DNA from: Tautonia plasticadhaerens
GTDB lineage: Bacteria; Planctomycetota; Planctomycetia; Isosphaerales; Isosphaeraceae
Length of the DNA stretch: 64,000 nt
Direction of reading: 5' to 3'
Assembly (NCBI RefSeq): GCF_007752535.1
Contig: NZ_CP036426.1
Coordinates: 7,316,001 to 7,380,000 of the forward strand
Shown: positions 1 to 8,359 of the stretch, in pieces
Layout: every line of letters starts with the position of its first letter
How positions within the stretch are numbered: the first letter of the stretch is position 1
Translations under genes and position numbers: made by a program
Notes under the pieces: model-generated
Seen by the model: the letters and a program-made list of their open reading frames with translations, nothing else
Database searches by the model: none
Told to the model about the DNA's origin: nothing

Positions 1-1
1 G

Positions 2-685
2 GCCGCCGCCTCGGCCGCCGAGGCCCTCGCCGCCGCCGACACGCAGTTCAAGGTCGCCGAGGCCGCCGCCGCCCAGGCCGCCGCCGCGACCACCCAGGCC
101 GAGGCCGCCGCCACCGAGTCGACCACCGCCCACCAGGCTGCGCTCGACGCCTTCCGCCAGGCCGCCGAGGCCGACGCGAAGGCCCTCGAATCCCTCGCCT
201 CCGCCTCCCGGGCCGCCGCCGACGCCGCCTCGTCCACCCGATCCCTCGCCGAGCAGGCCGCCGCCGCACCGGGCGACCCCGCCGCCCGGCAGTCCGCCGA
301 ACAGGCGATGGCCGACCGATCGACCGCCACCCAGGCGGTCGTCCCTGCCCTGGCCGCCGTGATCGCCTCGGCCGACGCCATCAAGGCCGCCCGGTCCCCG
401 CTGGCCGAGGCCTCCGCAAAGAGGCAGGCCGCCGACGCCGCCCTCGCCGCCGCGAAGGCCGCCTCCCAGGCCGCCGCCGACGCCGTCGCCCCGCTCCAGG
501 TCGCCCTCGACCAGGCGACCGCCGCGAAGGCCGCCGCCGACGCCGCCCTCGCGGCAAAGGCCCCCGCCGCCGACGCCCTCGTCGCGCAGGCCGAATCCTA
601 CCGCATCCGGCTCGACGCCCTCCTCGCCGAACTCGACGCCCGGCAGCCCGAGCCCGCCGCCGCGGCGTCGATCAACGAGGAATGA
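2..685 (+). CDS. Ala-rich coiled-coil protein, C-terminal part (5' truncated)
   Basis: The frame is open from the first bases of the window to a TGA at 683-685, so the real start lies upstream; an internal ATG at 308 is probably not the start. The visible 227 residues are almost entirely Ala with regularly spaced Glu, Asp, Lys and Gln, giving heptad-like runs such as AAAKAASQAAADAV, as expected for a long alpha-helical coiled coil. No catalytic motif is visible. In planctomycetes such Ala-rich tails are seen at the C-terminus of large exported cytochrome c or WD40 proteins, but nothing in this fragment proves that. Function is unknown. Confidence 0.6.
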   Translation, partial: AAASAAEALAAADTQFKVAEAAAAQAAAATTQAEAAATESTTAHQAALDAFRQAAEADAKALESLASASRAAADAASSTRSLAEQAAAAPGDPAARQSAEQAMADRSTATQAVVPALAAVIASADAIKAARSPLAEASAKRQAADAALAAAKAASQAAADAVAPLQVALDQATAAKAAADAALAAKAPAADALVAQAESYRIRLDALLAELDARQPEPAAAASINEE

Positions 686-879
686 TCCCTGACCGCGTCA
701 CTCGGATCTCGACGGGCCGGTGAACTTCCCCCGGCCCGCCCCCTTGCGCGTGGTCGGATGGATTGCTCCTGTCGGACCTCGCTCGGGACGTCGGCCTGGC
801 GACGAGCCGATTCCCGTCCGGCGACACGGTTCCGGTCATTCAACCGAGTCCTGCGAATGGGGCCGGGCCCGGCACACGC

Positions 880-909
880 TTGCACCGCACCCTGCGACAA
901 GTGTAAGGT
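880..909 (+). promoter_or_regulatory. Possible sigma-70 promoter for the thioredoxin-domain gene
   Basis: TTGCAC (880-885) and TAAGGT (904-909) are separated by 18 bases and lie about 45 bases upstream of the ATG at 955. This is a sequence match only. The rest of the gap 686-954 shows nothing recognisable. Confidence 0.35.
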
Positions 910-954
910 GGCTCCCATCGGACAGGTGTCCTGGTCGACCTGGGGGAGCCGTTC

Positions 955-2625
955 ATGAAGAATGTATCGAGGGTGATCGCGCTCGCATGCCTGCTCCCCT
1001 GGCCGATCTCCACCGCGCAGTCTCCGGTCGAGGGGGACCACGCAGGCCACGCGGCGGACCCTGCCGAGCTGGTGAAGAGGATCCGCGAGTCGGAGGCCTG
1101 GATCGACCGCGTCAGCTCCTTCCACCTGGAGGCGATCTCCACCTTCCGGTTGACGCCCGAAGGGGTCGAGCAGCGGCGTCGGGAGTTTGAGGAACAGAAC
1201 CCCGGGGTCGAGCCCGACCCGGAACGCTTCCCCGACCTGCGGCCGGTCACGACCACGTCGGTCGAACTCGCCTTCGAAGGGGATCGGCTCCGCTACCTCG
1301 CCGCACCGGAGGACCAGTATGAAGAACTCCGGCTCTGGGATGGCCGCCGCTTCGTCGGCCGGACCCGGAGCCTCCAGCCAGGCGTCGACCGCACCGATTA
1401 CCTGCTGGCTTCGAAGCCGGAGGATCGATTCCAGCCCGTCTTCTGGCTCTACCTGTACGCCTTCCGAGCCGGCCCGAGGGCGGAACGCTGGTATCCGGAT
1501 GGGAGCTACCAGAGCCAACTCGGATACTACGGGGATCCGAAGGACTTCGTCGATGCCGGGAGCGTCGAGTTCCGCGGCATCCCGTGCCGCCGCCTGACTT
1601 ATTTCCCCTCCTGGACCCAGCTCTTCGTCGGCGTCGAGGACGGGTGTCTTCGGGGGACGAGGACCGGTGCCCAGAGTCTCCCGGACATGGAGCAACGAGT
1701 CCTCCGGGCGGTCAACGAACTCGGGCACTCCTTCGAATCGCTGGAGGATGCCGCCGCCTGGCGAGAGTCCCTCGGCCCGGAGCAACGGCAGCAGTTGGAG
1801 AGAGACCTGGGCCGGACGATGCACAGTTGGGTCGAACCGAACTTTGAACAGGCCCTCTGGGATTATCAAGAAGTCGCCCCCGGCTGCTGGCTGCCCATGA
1901 CCCAGGAGTCGGTCACCTTCGACGTGGACGAGGAGGGCCGGACCTTCGAGGCGCTGAGGAACCGGGTGGAGGTCGTCGCCGTCTCGGTCAACGCCGATCT
2001 CCCGGACGACCTCTTCACCGCCGAACTGGAGGAAGGGGCGAGGGTCCGGGACGAAACGCACGACCCGCCCCTCACCTACGAGGTAAAGGCCGATCGGACG
2101 CCCGAGGAGTGGGCCGGTATCATCGCCGAGGCCGACCGTCGGGCCGATCGCGACCGCAGCCGCGAGCGGGCGCTCGACGCCCTGGTCGGCGAGCCCGCCC
2201 CCGAGTTCCCCGACGGGGCGACCTGGCTCAACTCCGACCCCCTGACCTGGGACGACCTGAAGGGCCGCTTCGTCGTCCTCGACTTCTGGGCCGAGTGGTG
2301 CGGCCCCTGCCGCAGCGACCTGGCCATGCTCCGGGGGGCCGGTGAGAAGGTCGAAGGATCACGCCTCGCCTACGTCGGCATCCACACCGCCGGCAGCGAC
2401 CTCGACGCCGTCCGCGCCGTCGCCGAGCAATTCGGGCTCGACTATCCCATCTGCGTCGACGTCCCGCCCGAGGATGGCCCCGCTTCCTGGGGCTCGCTGT
2501 TCTCGGCCTTCGCCGTCGACCGCATCCCCCACGCGGCCCTCGTGGGCCCGGACGGCCGGGTCGTCGCCAGCGGCGATCTGACTGAGATGGTCCTCCGGGC
2601 GTCGGAACTCCGCAAGGAGGAGTGA
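955..2625 (+). CDS. Exported TlpA-like thioredoxin protein with a LolA-like N-terminal domain
   Basis: The 556-residue protein starts with a signal peptide (about residues 1-22, hydrophobic core VIALACLLPWPIS). Residues about 35-360 resemble the beta-rich outer-membrane lipoprotein-sorting (LolA-like) domains that planctomycetes often place before a redoxin; this part is assigned by general pattern only. Residues about 410-550 are a TlpA/ResA-like thioredoxin fold with the active site WAEWCGPCRSD (Cys449, Cys452) and a cis-Pro region IPHAALVGPDG. The likely role is thiol-disulfide exchange outside the cytoplasm. It is convergent with the next gene, only 11 bases away. Thioredoxin assignment is secure, the substrate unknown. 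Confidence 0.85.
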   Translation: MKNVSRVIALACLLPWPISTAQSPVEGDHAGHAADPAELVKRIRESEAWIDRVSSFHLEAISTFRLTPEGVEQRRREFEEQNPGVEPDPERFPDLRPVTTTSVELAFEGDRLRYLAAPEDQYEELRLWDGRRFVGRTRSLQPGVDRTDYLLASKPEDRFQPVFWLYLYAFRAGPRAERWYPDGSYQSQLGYYGDPKDFVDAGSVEFRGIPCRRLTYFPSWTQLFVGVEDGCLRGTRTGAQSLPDMEQRVLRAVNELGHSFESLEDAAAWRESLGPEQRQQLERDLGRTMHSWVEPNFEQALWDYQEVAPGCWLPMTQESVTFDVDEEGRTFEALRNRVEVVAVSVNADLPDDLFTAELEEGARVRDETHDPPLTYEVKADRTPEEWAGIIAEADRRADRDRSRERALDALVGEPAPEFPDGATWLNSDPLTWDDLKGRFVVLDFWAEWCGPCRSDLAMLRGAGEKVEGSRLAYVGIHTAGSDLDAVRAVAEQFGLDYPICVDVPPEDGPASWGSLFSAFAVDRIPHAALVGPDGRVVASGDLTEMVLRASELRKEE

Positions 2626-2636
2626 TCGAATGGGCC

Positions 2637-4397
2637 TCATTGCCCCCCGGGCTCGGCCACGATCAGCCCCAGGCGGCGATGGGCCATCGAGCCGTCCTCG
2701 GCCAGGGACGAGGTCGCATAGACGCCCCGGAATAACCCGAGCAGGTCGAGCACCCGGGACAAATCTTCGCCGTCCGACTCGTCTTCGAGCAACTCGACGA
2801 GTTCCGCTCGGCGGGAATCGGCCAGGAGTCGGACGGCGTCGAGGTCGAGGTAGGCGAACGTCGAGGCGTCGGGGAACAGGCGGTCCCGGGCGACCAGGGC
2901 GGCGGGCCGGGTCCGGGACTCACCCGCGCCGCGATCCGATAGCACCGAGGCCACGGCGTCGGCATCCGTCCCGACGACGATCAGCCCTCGGGCCACCGCG
3001 AACGCGAACCGGACCCGGCCCGCCCCCTCGCCGGCCTCGGAGATGAGGGCCGTCACCCGGGCGCCGTCCCTCCCCTCGACCGAGAGGCGGAAGCGCCTCC
3101 CGCCGTCGTCGTCGAGCGAGAGGAACGCCAGGGCGGTCCGCAGGGCGTTGTCCAGCGCCTCGGCGGCGGCCGGGTCGCCGACCGAGGCGACGAGCACCGC
3201 GGGGCTCTCCCCGATCGGCCGGGAATCGGCGGGCGTGTCGACCCAGCCGACCACGCCGGGGCCGATCGCCGGCAGGATCTCGCTCCTGGGGTCCTTGCCG
3301 AGCAACAGCCCCCGGGCGACCCCGGTGAGCGCCTCCACCCCCCCCCGGTCCTCCTCCGGCACCGACGCCACGATCAGGTCGTGCAGCGCGGGCAGGTCGA
3401 CGTGCCCGGCCGCCGCCAGCAAGGCCGAGGGCGGGATCAGCCCGAGGATCGGCCCGGCGTCTCCCGATCGGGAGGCCCAGGAGCGGACCGGATCCGGCAA
3501 CCGATCCGGATCCAGCGCCTCGATCACGTGCAGCACCGGGCCGTCCCGCCACTCCAGGGCGGCCCCCAGGGCGTCGATCGCCCCGAGGTACTCGGCAACG
3601 GGGGCCGGCAGGTCGTCCAGCTTCGGGGAATTCGGGTCCGAGGCGGCCAACCGGGCGATCAACCGGGGGGCGACGAACGCCCGGGCCATCGCCCCTCCGG
3701 GCATCGCCGACCGGACCCGGGCCAGGGCGGGGTCGTCGAGCAATTCCTCCCGCGTTTCGAGCCCGACCCGGTCGATCACCTCGGTCATCAGCCGCCGGGC
3801 ATTCGTCCAGACGAAGGTCCCGTCGTCGAGCATCGCGTAGGCCTCGTCCGGCCGGCCGTCGCCGAAATCCCGGATCGAGTACGAGACGCCCCCGTGCTCC
3901 CGCTCCTCGACCGCGAGCAAGGCCCCCGACGCCCGCTCCGCCGCATTCGCCGCCCCGATGAAGCGGGACAGCAGATCCCGATCCGCCACCACCGTCTGCA
4001 AGAGTCCCCGGGCCTGCTCGGGGGCCTCGCCCTCCGGCAGATGGAGCGACAGCACGGCCGCCCGGCCGAGCAGTCGGTCGGCGATCTCGACGAGCGGGGC
4101 CCCCAGGGCCACCTCGACGTCCCGCTTCGCGCGCCTCAGCGTCGCCCCCTCGTCCGAGGCGAGCCAGTCCCGGACGAGGCGTGATGCCGCCAGTCCTTCC
4201 CCCAGCCCCGAGTCGACCAGGGCCTCCAGCCGAGGCCCCAGCCCCTCCAGTTCCAGCACGAGCGAGGCGTCCGGCGGGACCCGGCCCATCAACTCGTCGG
4301 CCGACTCGGACGACGAGACGGCCGGGCTCGTCAGGAACAGGGCGAGGAGCATCCCGGAGACGGCCCGGGTTCGGATCGAGGGACGACGGCAGGTCAT
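2637..4397 (-). CDS. Exported protein of unknown function (DUF3352-like)
   Basis: The 586-residue protein has an N-terminal signal peptide (core AVSGMLLALFLTSPAVSSS) followed by VPPDASLVLELEGL, a pattern like the start of DUF3352-type exported proteins of planctomycetes and cyanobacteria. The rest is Ala/Leu-rich mixed alpha-beta sequence without Cys, HExxH or other catalytic motif. It is the last gene of a minus-strand group that begins with an ECF sigma factor at 6190 and an anti-sigma factor, so it may be a target or accessory of that system (inference). Family assignment is tentative. Confidence 0.6.
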   Translation of the reverse strand: MTCRRPSIRTRAVSGMLLALFLTSPAVSSSESADELMGRVPPDASLVLELEGLGPRLEALVDSGLGEGLAASRLVRDWLASDEGATLRRAKRDVEVALGAPLVEIADRLLGRAAVLSLHLPEGEAPEQARGLLQTVVADRDLLSRFIGAANAAERASGALLAVEEREHGGVSYSIRDFGDGRPDEAYAMLDDGTFVWTNARRLMTEVIDRVGLETREELLDDPALARVRSAMPGGAMARAFVAPRLIARLAASDPNSPKLDDLPAPVAEYLGAIDALGAALEWRDGPVLHVIEALDPDRLPDPVRSWASRSGDAGPILGLIPPSALLAAAGHVDLPALHDLIVASVPEEDRGGVEALTGVARGLLLGKDPRSEILPAIGPGVVGWVDTPADSRPIGESPAVLVASVGDPAAAEALDNALRTALAFLSLDDDGGRRFRLSVEGRDGARVTALISEAGEGAGRVRFAFAVARGLIVVGTDADAVASVLSDRGAGESRTRPAALVARDRLFPDASTFAYLDLDAVRLLADSRRAELVELLEDESDGEDLSRVLDLLGLFRGVYATSSLAEDGSMAHRRLGLIVAEPGGQ

Positions 4398-4459
4398 CGG
4401 GCGGGGTCTCCGGCCTCGGGAGGGTCTTGGGGGGGCGGCGGTCCGGGACGCAGGGCCGG

Positions 4460-5194
4460 TCAGACGCCGCGATCGGCGGCGGGGGGGTCATCGGCGGGGG
4501 GGAGGTTCGGCAGGAGGAAGCTGAAGGCGCTCCGGGTCGGCTTCGAGAGCGGCCGGACGCCCGCCTCCAGGCCGCTGCCGATCAGGGTGACGACCCGCTC
4601 GGCGGTCCCGCCGTCGACGATCGAGGCCGTCGGCTCGATCGCCCCGACGACCTGCTCGGCCTCGATCGGGCCCCGGCCGAACACGTCCCGGCCGAGGCGG
4701 GCGGCCGGTCCGGACGTCTTCCGGGCGATCGCCACGGTGGCCTCGGCCGCCTCGGCCACGGCCTCGGTCAAGGGGCGGGGCGGGGCTTCGGCCACCTCCC
4801 GGGGAGTCCACGGGGGCTCGGGGGCCGCCCCGGGCCCCGGCCGCATTGCCCGGAGCCCGACGACCACCAACGCCACCGCCGCGGCGGCGGCCGCCCATCG
4901 GGCGATCGCCGGGCCCCGGCGAATCGGCACGACCCGAGGGGCCGGCCCGGCCCGGAACTCGTCGAGGATGCGGCCCGACAGGGATGCCGACGGCATCGGC
5001 GACGGACCGAGGCCGCCGATCGCCTGGGCCAGCGTCGCGTACCCGACCGCCCGGCCCCGACAGGACGGGCACCGGGCGAGGTGGGCCTCCAGCTCGTCGG
5101 GGAGCGGCCCGAGGGCGTCCGCCGGGCCGCGACCGGCCCGGAGCGCGTCGAGCCGAAGCGTCCAGGCCTCATCGACCTCACGGCACGACATCAT
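4460..5194 (-). CDS. Anti-sigma factor with zinc-binding ASD motif and one membrane segment
   Basis: The 244-residue protein carries the zinc anti-sigma signature H38-x3-C42-x2-C45 (HLARCPSC), with a further Cys at position 4, in its N-terminal cytoplasmic part. A single membrane segment follows at about residues 92-112 (WAAAAAAVALVVVGL), then a Pro/Ala-rich tail. This is the usual layout of a membrane anti-sigma factor that holds an ECF sigma factor inactive. Its partner is very probably the ECF sigma factor at 5606-6190. Its start overlaps the end of the small gene between them by 17 bases, so the three are probably co-transcribed and translationally coupled. Confidence 0.8.
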   Translation of the reverse strand: MMSCREVDEAWTLRLDALRAGRGPADALGPLPDELEAHLARCPSCRGRAVGYATLAQAIGGLGPSPMPSASLSGRILDEFRAGPAPRVVPIRRGPAIARWAAAAAAVALVVVGLRAMRPGPGAAPEPPWTPREVAEAPPRPLTEAVAEAAEATVAIARKTSGPAARLGRDVFGRGPIEAEQVVGAIEPTASIVDGGTAERVVTLIGSGLEAGVRPLSKPTRSAFSFLLPNLPPADDPPAADRGV

Positions 5195-5555
5195 CTTGCC
5201 CTCCGCCGCCCGGAGACGGGCCCGTCTCCGGGCCCTCCCCGGGATCCGAGACGTCCCCGGCCGATCGCTTCAACGCGGCGGCCAGGTCGGACGGCTCGCC
5301 GTCCTTGGGGACTTGGACGTGCATCTCCAGGTAGAACAGCCCCAGGCTCATGCCCACGCCGATCGACACGTCCGGCGGGGCGGGCTCCTTGGCCTTGACT
5401 TGCTCCACGGCGATCGAGAGCACCCGCAAGGCCTGGTCGACCGCCCCCCGGACCGCCTGGTCGGTCACCCCGGCCGTCTGGCCCCGGACGGCCTCGACGG
5501 CCTGGTCCGCCAGTTCCTTGCTCTTCTGCCGCCAGTTGGTGAAATCGAAGCTCAT
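5178..5555 (-). CDS. Small protein between sigma and anti-sigma genes, unknown function
   Basis: I place the start at the ATG 5553-5555 (MSFDFTNWRQ), giving 125 residues; an upstream ATG at 5612 would overlap the sigma gene and adds a low-complexity leader. The N-terminal half is amphipathic helix (KELADQAVEAVRGQTAGVTD), followed by a short beta-like stretch (GVGMSLGLFYLEMHVQVP) and a Gly/Pro-rich tail. There is no signal peptide or metal motif. It sits between an ECF sigma gene and its anti-sigma gene, so a regulatory role in that unit is plausible but unproven. I do not recognise the family. Confidence 0.65.
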   Translation of the reverse strand: MSFDFTNWRQKSKELADQAVEAVRGQTAGVTDQAVRGAVDQALRVLSIAVEQVKAKEPAPPDVSIGVGMSLGLFYLEMHVQVPKDGEPSDLAAALKRSAGDVSDPGEGPETGPSPGGGGQDDVVP

Positions 5556-5605
5556 TGGTTGGTCCCATCGTCCCCGGGGGCCGTGTCCCTTGAATTCGGT
5601 CCGCC

Positions 5606-6190
5606 TCAGCAATGGACGCCTCGGCGGGTCAGGTCCTCCGCCAGGGCGGCCCGGGCGCGGTGCAGCCAGGTCTTGACGGTGCCGATCGGCCGATCGACGA
5701 CCCGGGCGATCTCCTCGTAAGGCAGCCCCTGTTCATGGTACAGGGCGAAGACCAGCCGGTACTCGGGCCGGAGCCGGTCCAGGGCCCGGGCCAGCTCCCC
5801 GGCCAGGTCGTCCGGATCGCTCAGCCCGGGGCGGTGGTCGGCCCGGTCTTCCGGCGGCTCAATCGAGGACGGCCGCCGGGCCCGCCGGCCCATCGCCGTC
5901 CGGCAGCGGTTGGCGGCGATCCCCAGGAGCCACGGGCGGAGCGGGCGACCCGGGTCGAAGCCGCCGACCGACCGCAACGCCCGGACGAAGGTCTCCTGCA
6001 CCACGTCCTCGGCGTCCTGGCGGTGGCCCAGCATCCGCAGGCAGAGGCCGAAGACGACGCCCTGGAACCGCTCGATCAGCGCGGCGGGGGCGACCGGGTC
6101 TCCCCCGCACAACGCGTCGACCAGCGCTCGATCGTCATCCATCGGCACTCGGCCCTCGATCCGGCGATCTGCGTCCGTCGGGCCGGTCAT
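5606..6190 (-). CDS. ECF-family RNA polymerase sigma factor
   Basis: The 194-residue protein has sigma region 2 (residues about 35-105, with HRQDAEDVVQETFVRALRSV) and region 4 (about 130-185, with YEEIARVVDRPIGTVKTWLHRARAAL), and no region 3, the ECF layout. It directs RNA polymerase to a small regulon and is expected to be held by the zinc anti-sigma factor two genes downstream. The start used is ATG 6190; an internal ATG 48 bases downstream (MDDDRALVDAL) is an alternative that matches the usual length better. Confidence 0.9.
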   Translation of the reverse strand: MTGPTDADRRIEGRVPMDDDRALVDALCGGDPVAPAALIERFQGVVFGLCLRMLGHRQDAEDVVQETFVRALRSVGGFDPGRPLRPWLLGIAANRCRTAMGRRARRPSSIEPPEDRADHRPGLSDPDDLAGELARALDRLRPEYRLVFALYHEQGLPYEEIARVVDRPIGTVKTWLHRARAALAEDLTRRGVHC

Positions 6191-6248
6191 GGTGCTCTAC
6201 CCGAGGCCGAGGGGATCCCGTTTCAGGAATTTCGACTCCCCTCCCCGA

Positions 6249-6566
6249 TTATTCCGGCCGATCCCCGGCGGGTTCACCGACCCTGTCCTCCCCCTCCTCC
6301 TCGGCCGCCATCGGCCCCCCCTCCCGGGGCATCCGGAGCACGAAGTTGGCGATGACCAGGATCAGGGCCAGCAGCACGAGGTAGCCCTTGCGGACCATCC
6401 CCCCGGTCCCCGGCACCGGGCCCCGGAGCGCGAACCAATCGGTGACCCTCCCCCCCGAGAACAGCAGCCAGGCCAGGATGAGGCCGATCGCCACCAGCGG
6501 CCAGTACCGCCGGGGCGGCTCGGGCGTCGCCTCGGGCCCGGCGTCGGGTTCAAACTCCCCGCGCAT
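6249..6566 (-). CDS. Small membrane protein, two predicted membrane segments
   Basis: The 105-residue protein has two hydrophobic segments, about residues 22-40 (WPLVAIGLILAWLLFSGG) and 62-80 (YLVLLALILVIANFVL), and an acidic, Gly-rich C-terminus. Its start overlaps the end of queE by 17 bases, so it is probably translated from the same message. No domain is recognised and no link to queuosine synthesis is visible. Confidence 0.65.
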   Translation of the reverse strand: MRGEFEPDAGPEATPEPPRRYWPLVAIGLILAWLLFSGGRVTDWFALRGPVPGTGGMVRKGYLVLLALILVIANFVLRMPREGGPMAAEEEGEDRVGEPAGDRPE

Positions 6567-7353
6567 CGGGCCCCCAGAGCTGCTTGTGCAACTGGACCTG
6601 GAGGCGGATCGGCAGGCCCGATTCCAGGATCCAATCGGCCAGCTCCGCCGCCGAGACCCTCCCGAACGCCGGGGCGAGCAGCACGGGACAGCGCTCCAGC
6701 AGCCGATGCTCCCGGAGCTTCTCCATCGCCCAGTCGAAGTCCTCCCGGTCGCAGACGACGACCTTGACCTCGTCGGTCGGCTTCAGCCGCGCCAGGTTCT
6801 CCCAGCGATTGGCCGACGCCTCCCCCGACCCGGGCGTCTTCAGGTCGAGGATGACCCGGACCCTCGGGTCGACCGGCCCGATGTCGCAGGCGCCGCTCGT
6901 CTCCAGCAGGACCTCGTGCCCCGAGTCGGCCAGCCGGGCCATCAGGGGGAAGGCCTCGTCCTGCAGGAGCGGCTCCCCCCCGGTCACCTCGATCAGGTCC
7001 CCCGGCCGGGCCAGGCCCAGGGTCCGCTCCACCAGCACATCGAGCCCGACCGCCTCCCCCCGGTGGAAGGCGTGGGGGGTGTCGCAGTAGGAGCACCTCA
7101 GGTGGCACGCCGTCAGGCGGACGAAGACGCAGGGCAAGCCGGCCTGGATCCCCTCCCCCTGGAGGCTCCGATACAGCTCGTGGACGACGACCGTCCCGGC
7201 CTGCTTGCCCTGCAAGGGCTTCAGGCGGTGGTCCCTGGGGGGGGAAACGACGGTCGGGGGTGTCGGGAGGCTCAACGGTCGCTCCGGTTCGGTCGGCAAG
7301 GGAAGGCGGACCAGTCGCCGACCCGCCTCCCATTGTACTGGACTTTCCACCAC
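6550..7353 (-). CDS. queE: 7-carboxy-7-deazaguanine synthase (radical SAM)
   Basis: The protein contains the radical SAM cluster motif C83-x3-C87-x2-C90 (ACHLRCSYCDT), preceded by the QueE hallmark YRSLQGEGIQAGLPCVFVRL, and later VTGGEPLLQ, the SAM-binding GGE motif. QueE converts 6-carboxytetrahydropterin to 7-carboxy-7-deazaguanine in the 7-deazaguanine (queuosine) pathway. No other que gene is in the window. The start is uncertain: the residues before about 50 are not family-like, and a -10-like TACAAT lies on this strand at 7332-7337, inside the first codons, so translation may begin lower down, for example at a TTG near codon 47. Confidence 0.88.
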   Translation of the reverse strand: MVESPVQWEAGRRLVRLPLPTEPERPLSLPTPPTVVSPPRDHRLKPLQGKQAGTVVVHELYRSLQGEGIQAGLPCVFVRLTACHLRCSYCDTPHAFHRGEAVGLDVLVERTLGLARPGDLIEVTGGEPLLQDEAFPLMARLADSGHEVLLETSGACDIGPVDPRVRVILDLKTPGSGEASANRWENLARLKPTDEVKVVVCDREDFDWAMEKLREHRLLERCPVLLAPAFGRVSAAELADWILESGLPIRLQVQLHKQLWGPDARGV

Positions 7354-7762
7354 CCCAAGAAGGCTTCGGAGCCAGTCCGGTCTCCCCCGTCGAGGAGGCG
7401 ACGCGCCGCAGACGCGTCACGACCATCATCACCAGGCCGATCGCCCCGGGCGGGCCAGCCCTCGTCCGCGAGCCCCGGGTCGGCGGTCGAGGGCGTGAAG
7501 ACGGGGCAAGTCCGGGTTCCGGGATGGCCTCATCCTTGAGCCGGGCCGCCATGCAGGGGAAATTCGGGGGCGTGTTGCGGGGACCGGGGGCCGGATCTTG
7601 ATCTCCCCATCGGGGGGAGTCCGACCGCAAGCCGGGCGGGTCGGACGGAGGGTTTGCGCCGATTCGGCACGCCACGCTAGAGTTGCTCATGCGGCCCGGC
7701 TATCCTCGGGGCGTCTCCGGGGGTCGTGACGCAGGCCTCGACTTCTCGACTGCTTGTAGCCC
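7354..7762 (+). other. Divergent intergenic region between queE and the sigma-kinase pair
   Basis: This 409-base gap separates minus-strand queE from the plus-strand ECF sigma gene. All frames crossing it are low-complexity shadows. Apart from the possible queE -10 element just inside the annotated queE start, I see no convincing promoter, hairpin or repeat. Confidence 0.4.
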
Positions 7763-8359
7763 ATGTCGGACGACGGCGGTTCGATCACCGGAGCCCTCCG
7801 GGCCTGGAAGGACGGCGACCGAGGCTCGGTCCAGCGGCTGTGGGACGCGTACTTCCACCGGCTGGTGGGCCTGGCGAGGGGCCGGCTCGACCGGGCCACG
7901 CGATCCGCCTCCGACGAGGAAGACGTCGCCCTGAGCGCCTTCGCCAGCTTCTGCCGGCGCGCCGAGCGGGGCGAGTTCCCGCGCCTCGACGACCGGGAAG
8001 ATCTCTGGCGGCTCCTCTTCGTCATCACGACCCGCAAGGCCATCAACCGGGCCCAGCACGACCTCCGCGCCCGACGCGGCGGGGGGCGCGTGGCCCCGGC
8101 GACCGACCTCGACGGCCTCGACCTGCGCGACGCCCTCCAACGCGGGCCGACCCCCGAGGCCGCGGCCCAGATGGATGAAGACATCCGCCGCCTCCTCGAC
8201 GCCCTGGGGGGCGAGCCGCTTCGCTCGGTGGCCGTCTGGAAGCTCCAGGGATATACGAACGCCGAGATCGCCGGGCGACTCGGCTGCGTCGAGACCACCG
8301 TCGAGCGCAAGCTCAGGACCATCCGCGCACTCTGGCAGGACCAGGATCATGACGGATGA
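7763..8359 (+). CDS. ECF-type sigma factor coupled to a Ser/Thr kinase
   Basis: The 198-residue protein has region 2-like (RLWDAYFHRLVGLARGRL) and region 4-like sequence (LQGYTNAEIAGRLGCVETTVERKLRTIRALW), the latter a clear helix-turn-helix. It belongs to the planctomycete type of ECF sigma factor encoded next to a Pkn2-like kinase and lacking an obvious anti-sigma factor. Its last 11 bases overlap the kinase start at 8349, so the two are translationally coupled. Established knowledge of kinase-linked ECF groups suggests control by phosphorylation; that is inference here. Confidence 0.88.
   Translation: MSDDGGSITGALRAWKDGDRGSVQRLWDAYFHRLVGLARGRLDRATRSASDEEDVALSAFASFCRRAERGEFPRLDDREDLWRLLFVITTRKAINRAQHDLRARRGGGRVAPATDLDGLDLRDALQRGPTPEAAAQMDEDIRRLLDALGGEPLRSVAVWKLQGYTNAEIAGRLGCVETTVERKLRTIRALWQDQDHDG

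Noticed and set aside
598-2061. Antisense open frame opposite the thioredoxin-domain gene
   Set aside because: Overlaps a gene with a signal peptide and a clear CGPC site; no independent evidence.
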